NCBI GenBank assembly: GCA_027051995.1
Contig: JALUFY010000345.1
Coordinates: 1-8,812 of the forward strand
Reading direction: 5' to 3'
Origin: Hyphomicrobiales bacterium
GTDB taxonomy: Bacteria > Pseudomonadota > Alphaproteobacteria > Rhizobiales > Aestuariivirgaceae
DNA length: 8,812 nucleotides
Part shown: one piece after another, positions 6,999-8,812 of the stretch
Layout of the letters: every line of letters begins with the position of its first letter
Numbering within the stretch: the stretch's first letter is position 1
Notes under the pieces: generated by a model
What the model was told of the DNA's origin: nothing
Databases searched by the model: none
The model's input: the letters and a program-made list of their open reading frames with translations, nothing else
Program-made: the position numbers and the translations under genes

Positions 6999-7027
6999 AT
7001 ATGTAGGAGCTCGAGGCGGCGGTTCAA
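6999..7027 (-). promoter_or_regulatory. Probable heat-shock (sigma32/RpoH-like) promoter of hsp20
   Basis: On the minus strand TTGAAC (7027-7022) is followed by CTCCTACATAT (7009-6999). This resembles the RpoH pattern CTTGAA - 12 to 16 bases - CCCCATAT, with moderate agreement in the -10 part. Transcription would start near 6992 and give a leader of about 42 nt. It fits the usual heat induction of hsp20 genes but is a by-eye match. Confidence 0.4.
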
Positions 7028-7147
7028 TATGCGCGGCGGGCATTTTTTCATTTGGCATTCAGGTTGCGGCGGGTAAGGATACGCCCTCATGTGTTGCCCG
7101 CGCGCCGGGCGGCGATTCGTGCAATGTCAAAAAAGGGGGAACACTCC

Positions 7148-8386
7148 ATGATTTCGCGTTTGTCCATGATCGCGCTGGCCTGGCTGGCGCTGATGCTGGC
7201 TCCGCCGGCGCTGATGGCGGCCGGCAGTGAGCCGGAGATCGTCCGCCAGATGCTCGACGCCTTCGAAAAGCAGAACGGCTACCGGCCAGCCTATGACAGC
7301 ATCGAGGAAACGGGCGGCCGGATCATCATCCACGGCATGAAATTCACTCCGCCGCCCCCGGAAGGCGTGGCGGATGTTCCGCAAGTCACGGTAAAGACCA
7401 CGGCCTTCGACAATCCGCGCGTGGATGACGGCGGCCTGTATCACATTGGCAAGATGGAGATGCGCGGCTTTTCCATCACCGGAGCAAAGGACAAGGCGGT
7501 GCGCGTGACCATTCCGCTGGCCGAGGCGGAGGATGTCACCTTCCTGCCCGAAAGCGCGGCGAAAACGCCTCATGAAAGGATCATGGCGGGCAGCAGCCTG
7601 TTCTCCGTTCTGCGCATCGGCGAAGTCATCATCGAGGCCAGGGACATCCCCCGCATCTCCTGGCGCGATCTGAAATTCACCTGGGAGGGCAGCAGACGCA
7701 ATGGCGAAGGCCGCTTCAGGGGCGATTTCGGCAAGCTCGTCATCCCCGGCGATGTTCTGGACAAGGCCTCTCACGGCGAGAACACACTGAAGGCGCTCGG
7801 CTATGACAGCGCCGTCTTCACCGGCGGCATGGACTACACCTCGAAATGGGGCGAACGCGATATCATCCACATGGATTTCGCCATGCGCTTCGGCATGGAA
7901 AAGGCGGGCGTGAACGAGATCACCATAACCGGTATTGGCCTGCCCATGGCCCTGCTGGAAAGCATGAAAACGGCCAAGGCGAAATCCGGCGGCGACAGGA
8001 AAATGGCCGAAGCCGAAATCCTCAACGCCTTCAACAGGAACATGAAGGACATCACCATTCTCGGCGCGCGCATTTCATGGATCGATCAGTCCCTGGCTGG
8101 CAGGCTGATCGATTACATGGCGAAAAAGAAGGGCGTGAGCCGCGAAGCCTATATCGCCAATCTGACGGTCTATCCGCAAATCATGCTGATGCAGATCGGC
8201 CTGCCCGGTCTGGCCGCCCAGGCCTCGGATCAGCTGCGGACGTTCCTTAATGACCCGAAGTCGCTGTCCGTCTCCTTCAAGGCCAAGGCGCCGATGAGCA
8301 TCGCCACCATGATGACCCTGTTCTCCGACCCCGCCGGCCTTGCCGAAACGCTGGGGCTGAAGGTGGAGGCCAACACGCTGAAATAG
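7148..8386 (+). CDS. Exported protein of unknown function
   Basis: A 412-residue protein with a clear Sec signal peptide: short basic start (MISR), hydrophobic core (LSMIALAWLALMLAPPALM), and small residues at the likely cleavage point after A24 or A25. The mature part is rich in alternating hydrophobic and charged residues, consistent with beta-strands (for example RIIIHGMKFTPPPPEG, IGKMEMRGFSITGA, NEITITGIGLPM, MKDITILGARISWID). The alternation of short strand pairs recalls periplasmic lipid-transfer or AsmA/DUF945-like proteins, but I cannot assign a family. No catalytic motif, no lipobox and no C-terminal membrane anchor are visible. The start at 7148 is preferred because GGGGGA lies seven bases upstream and the signal peptide begins there; an in-frame ATG at 7124 would add MSKKGEHS ahead of it. 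It is divergent from hsp20 and ends in its own terminator. Confidence 0.85.
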   Translation: MISRLSMIALAWLALMLAPPALMAAGSEPEIVRQMLDAFEKQNGYRPAYDSIEETGGRIIIHGMKFTPPPPEGVADVPQVTVKTTAFDNPRVDDGGLYHIGKMEMRGFSITGAKDKAVRVTIPLAEAEDVTFLPESAAKTPHERIMAGSSLFSVLRIGEVIIEARDIPRISWRDLKFTWEGSRRNGEGRFRGDFGKLVIPGDVLDKASHGENTLKALGYDSAVFTGGMDYTSKWGERDIIHMDFAMRFGMEKAGVNEITITGIGLPMALLESMKTAKAKSGGDRKMAEAEILNAFNRNMKDITILGARISWIDQSLAGRLIDYMAKKKGVSREAYIANLTVYPQIMLMQIGLPGLAAQASDQLRTFLNDPKSLSVSFKAKAPMSIATMMTLFSDPAGLAETLGLKVEANTLK

Positions 8387-8412
8387 CGCCAGGGGTTGTC
8401 ACGAAACGCAAC

Positions 8413-8448
8413 AAGGGCGGCCTCTCCGCGCCGGGAGGCCGCCCTTTT
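8413..8448 (+). terminator. Intrinsic terminator of the exported-protein gene
   Basis: AAGGGCGGCCTC (8413-8424) and GAGGCCGCCCTT (8435-8446) form a perfect 12-bp stem that ends in TTTT (8445-8448), 26 bases after the stop codon. On the opposite strand the stem is followed by a moderately T-rich stretch (TGTTGCGTTT), so it may also stop transcripts arriving from nadA, which has no other visible terminator. Confidence 0.88.
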
Positions 8449-8495
8449 CCTGTCCGCGATATCGTCCGCCCGTCCGCCGGGATGCGCCCGCGCTT

Positions 8496-8812
8496 TCAGG
8501 CGGCGCTTTTCTCCGCCGCCTTGGCGGTGATGTCGAGCATCCTTTGCAGGGGCAGGAGCGCGGCCTTGCGCAGCTCCTCGCCGATGATGATCTCCGGCTT
8601 TTCGTCGCGCAGCGCCAGCCACAGCTTCTCCATGGTGTTGAGCGCCATGAAGGGGCATTCGGCGCACTTGCAGTCGCCGTCCATCCCGGGCGCGGCGTAG
8701 AAGGTCTTCTCCGGCGCGTCCTTGATCATCTGATGGATGATGTGCTTCTCCGTGGCGATGATGAACTCCTTTTCCGGCCGCGTCCTGACGAAGTTCAGGA
8801 TGGAGCTGGTGG
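8496..8812 (-). CDS. nadA: Quinolinate synthase, C-terminal part (cut by window edge)
   Basis: NadA condenses iminoaspartate with dihydroxyacetone phosphate to form quinolinate in de novo NAD synthesis, using a [4Fe-4S] cluster in the cytoplasm. Only the last 104 residues are visible; the 5' end lies beyond base 8812. They include SSILNFVRTRPEKEFIIATE, then the cluster-binding CKCAECPFMALNTMEKL and EKPEIIIGEELR, closing with RMLDITAKAAEKSAA. The CxCxxCP arrangement is the NadA signature that holds the last cluster cysteine. The reading frame is uninterrupted to the edge; ATG codons inside this stretch are internal methionines. The gene is convergent with the exported-protein gene. Whether nadB or nadC follow on the other side cannot be seen. 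Confidence 0.95.
   Translation of the reverse strand, partial: TSSILNFVRTRPEKEFIIATEKHIIHQMIKDAPEKTFYAAPGMDGDCKCAECPFMALNTMEKLWLALRDEKPEIIIGEELRKAALLPLQRMLDITAKAAEKSAA

Noticed and set aside
6951..7058. 36-codon N-terminal extension of hsp20
   Set aside because: It would include the near-perfect Shine-Dalgarno and the predicted promoter, and it does not resemble Hsp20 proteins.
7834..8073. Minus-strand open frame inside the exported-protein gene
   Set aside because: It is a shadow frame with no ribosome site or family match, and it is fully covered by a gene with a signal peptide and terminator.

Overview
The window looks like chromosomal DNA from an alphaproteobacterium. It is GC-rich with a strong G/C preference at third codon positions. 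The long cobalamin-dependent ribonucleotide reductase, with a family-specific insertion and a Cys-rich tail, closely matches the alphaproteobacterial NrdJ type, and the quinolinate synthase tail (CxCxxCPFMxLNTxEKL) also fits. The genus cannot be fixed from the sequence.

Layout: (1) Bases 1-352 are a promoter and long leader in front of nrdJ. The promoter is overlapped by a perfect 14-bp AT-only palindrome, and a poorly supported leader ORF overlaps the nrdJ start codon. (2) nrdJ (353-4084, +) encodes class II ribonucleotide reductase. (3) After a strong hairpin comes a winged-helix protein of unknown role (4258-4878, +). (4) nnrS (4895-6100, -) is convergent with it and encodes a 12-TM-type haem-copper membrane protein linked to nitric oxide metabolism. 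(5) A 352-bp intergenic region (6101-6452) holds a candidate Crp/Fnr-type promoter for nnrS, a second FNR-like site next to the nnrS start, an approximately 172-bp foldback (MITE-like) element between them, and the hsp20 terminator. (6) hsp20 (6453-6950, -) has a probable heat-shock promoter and a 5' UTR that can fold over its Shine-Dalgarno sequence. (7) A divergent gene for a secreted protein of unknown function (7148-8386, +) ends in a strong terminator. (8) The 3' end of nadA (quinolinate synthase, -) runs off the right edge.

There is no single operon or obvious multi-gene system. Most genes sit in separate transcription units. NrdJ makes dNTPs without needing oxygen, and NnrS with its FNR/NnrR-like sites points to nitric-oxide or low-oxygen physiology, so a life under fluctuating oxygen is a reasonable inference. 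I found no CRISPR array, tRNA, rRNA, transposase or defence cassette. The parts most worth a second look are non-coding: the foldback element in the predicted nnrS leader, the candidate class II Fnr-type promoter in front of it, the candidate RNA thermometer on hsp20, and the palindrome at the nrdJ promoter.
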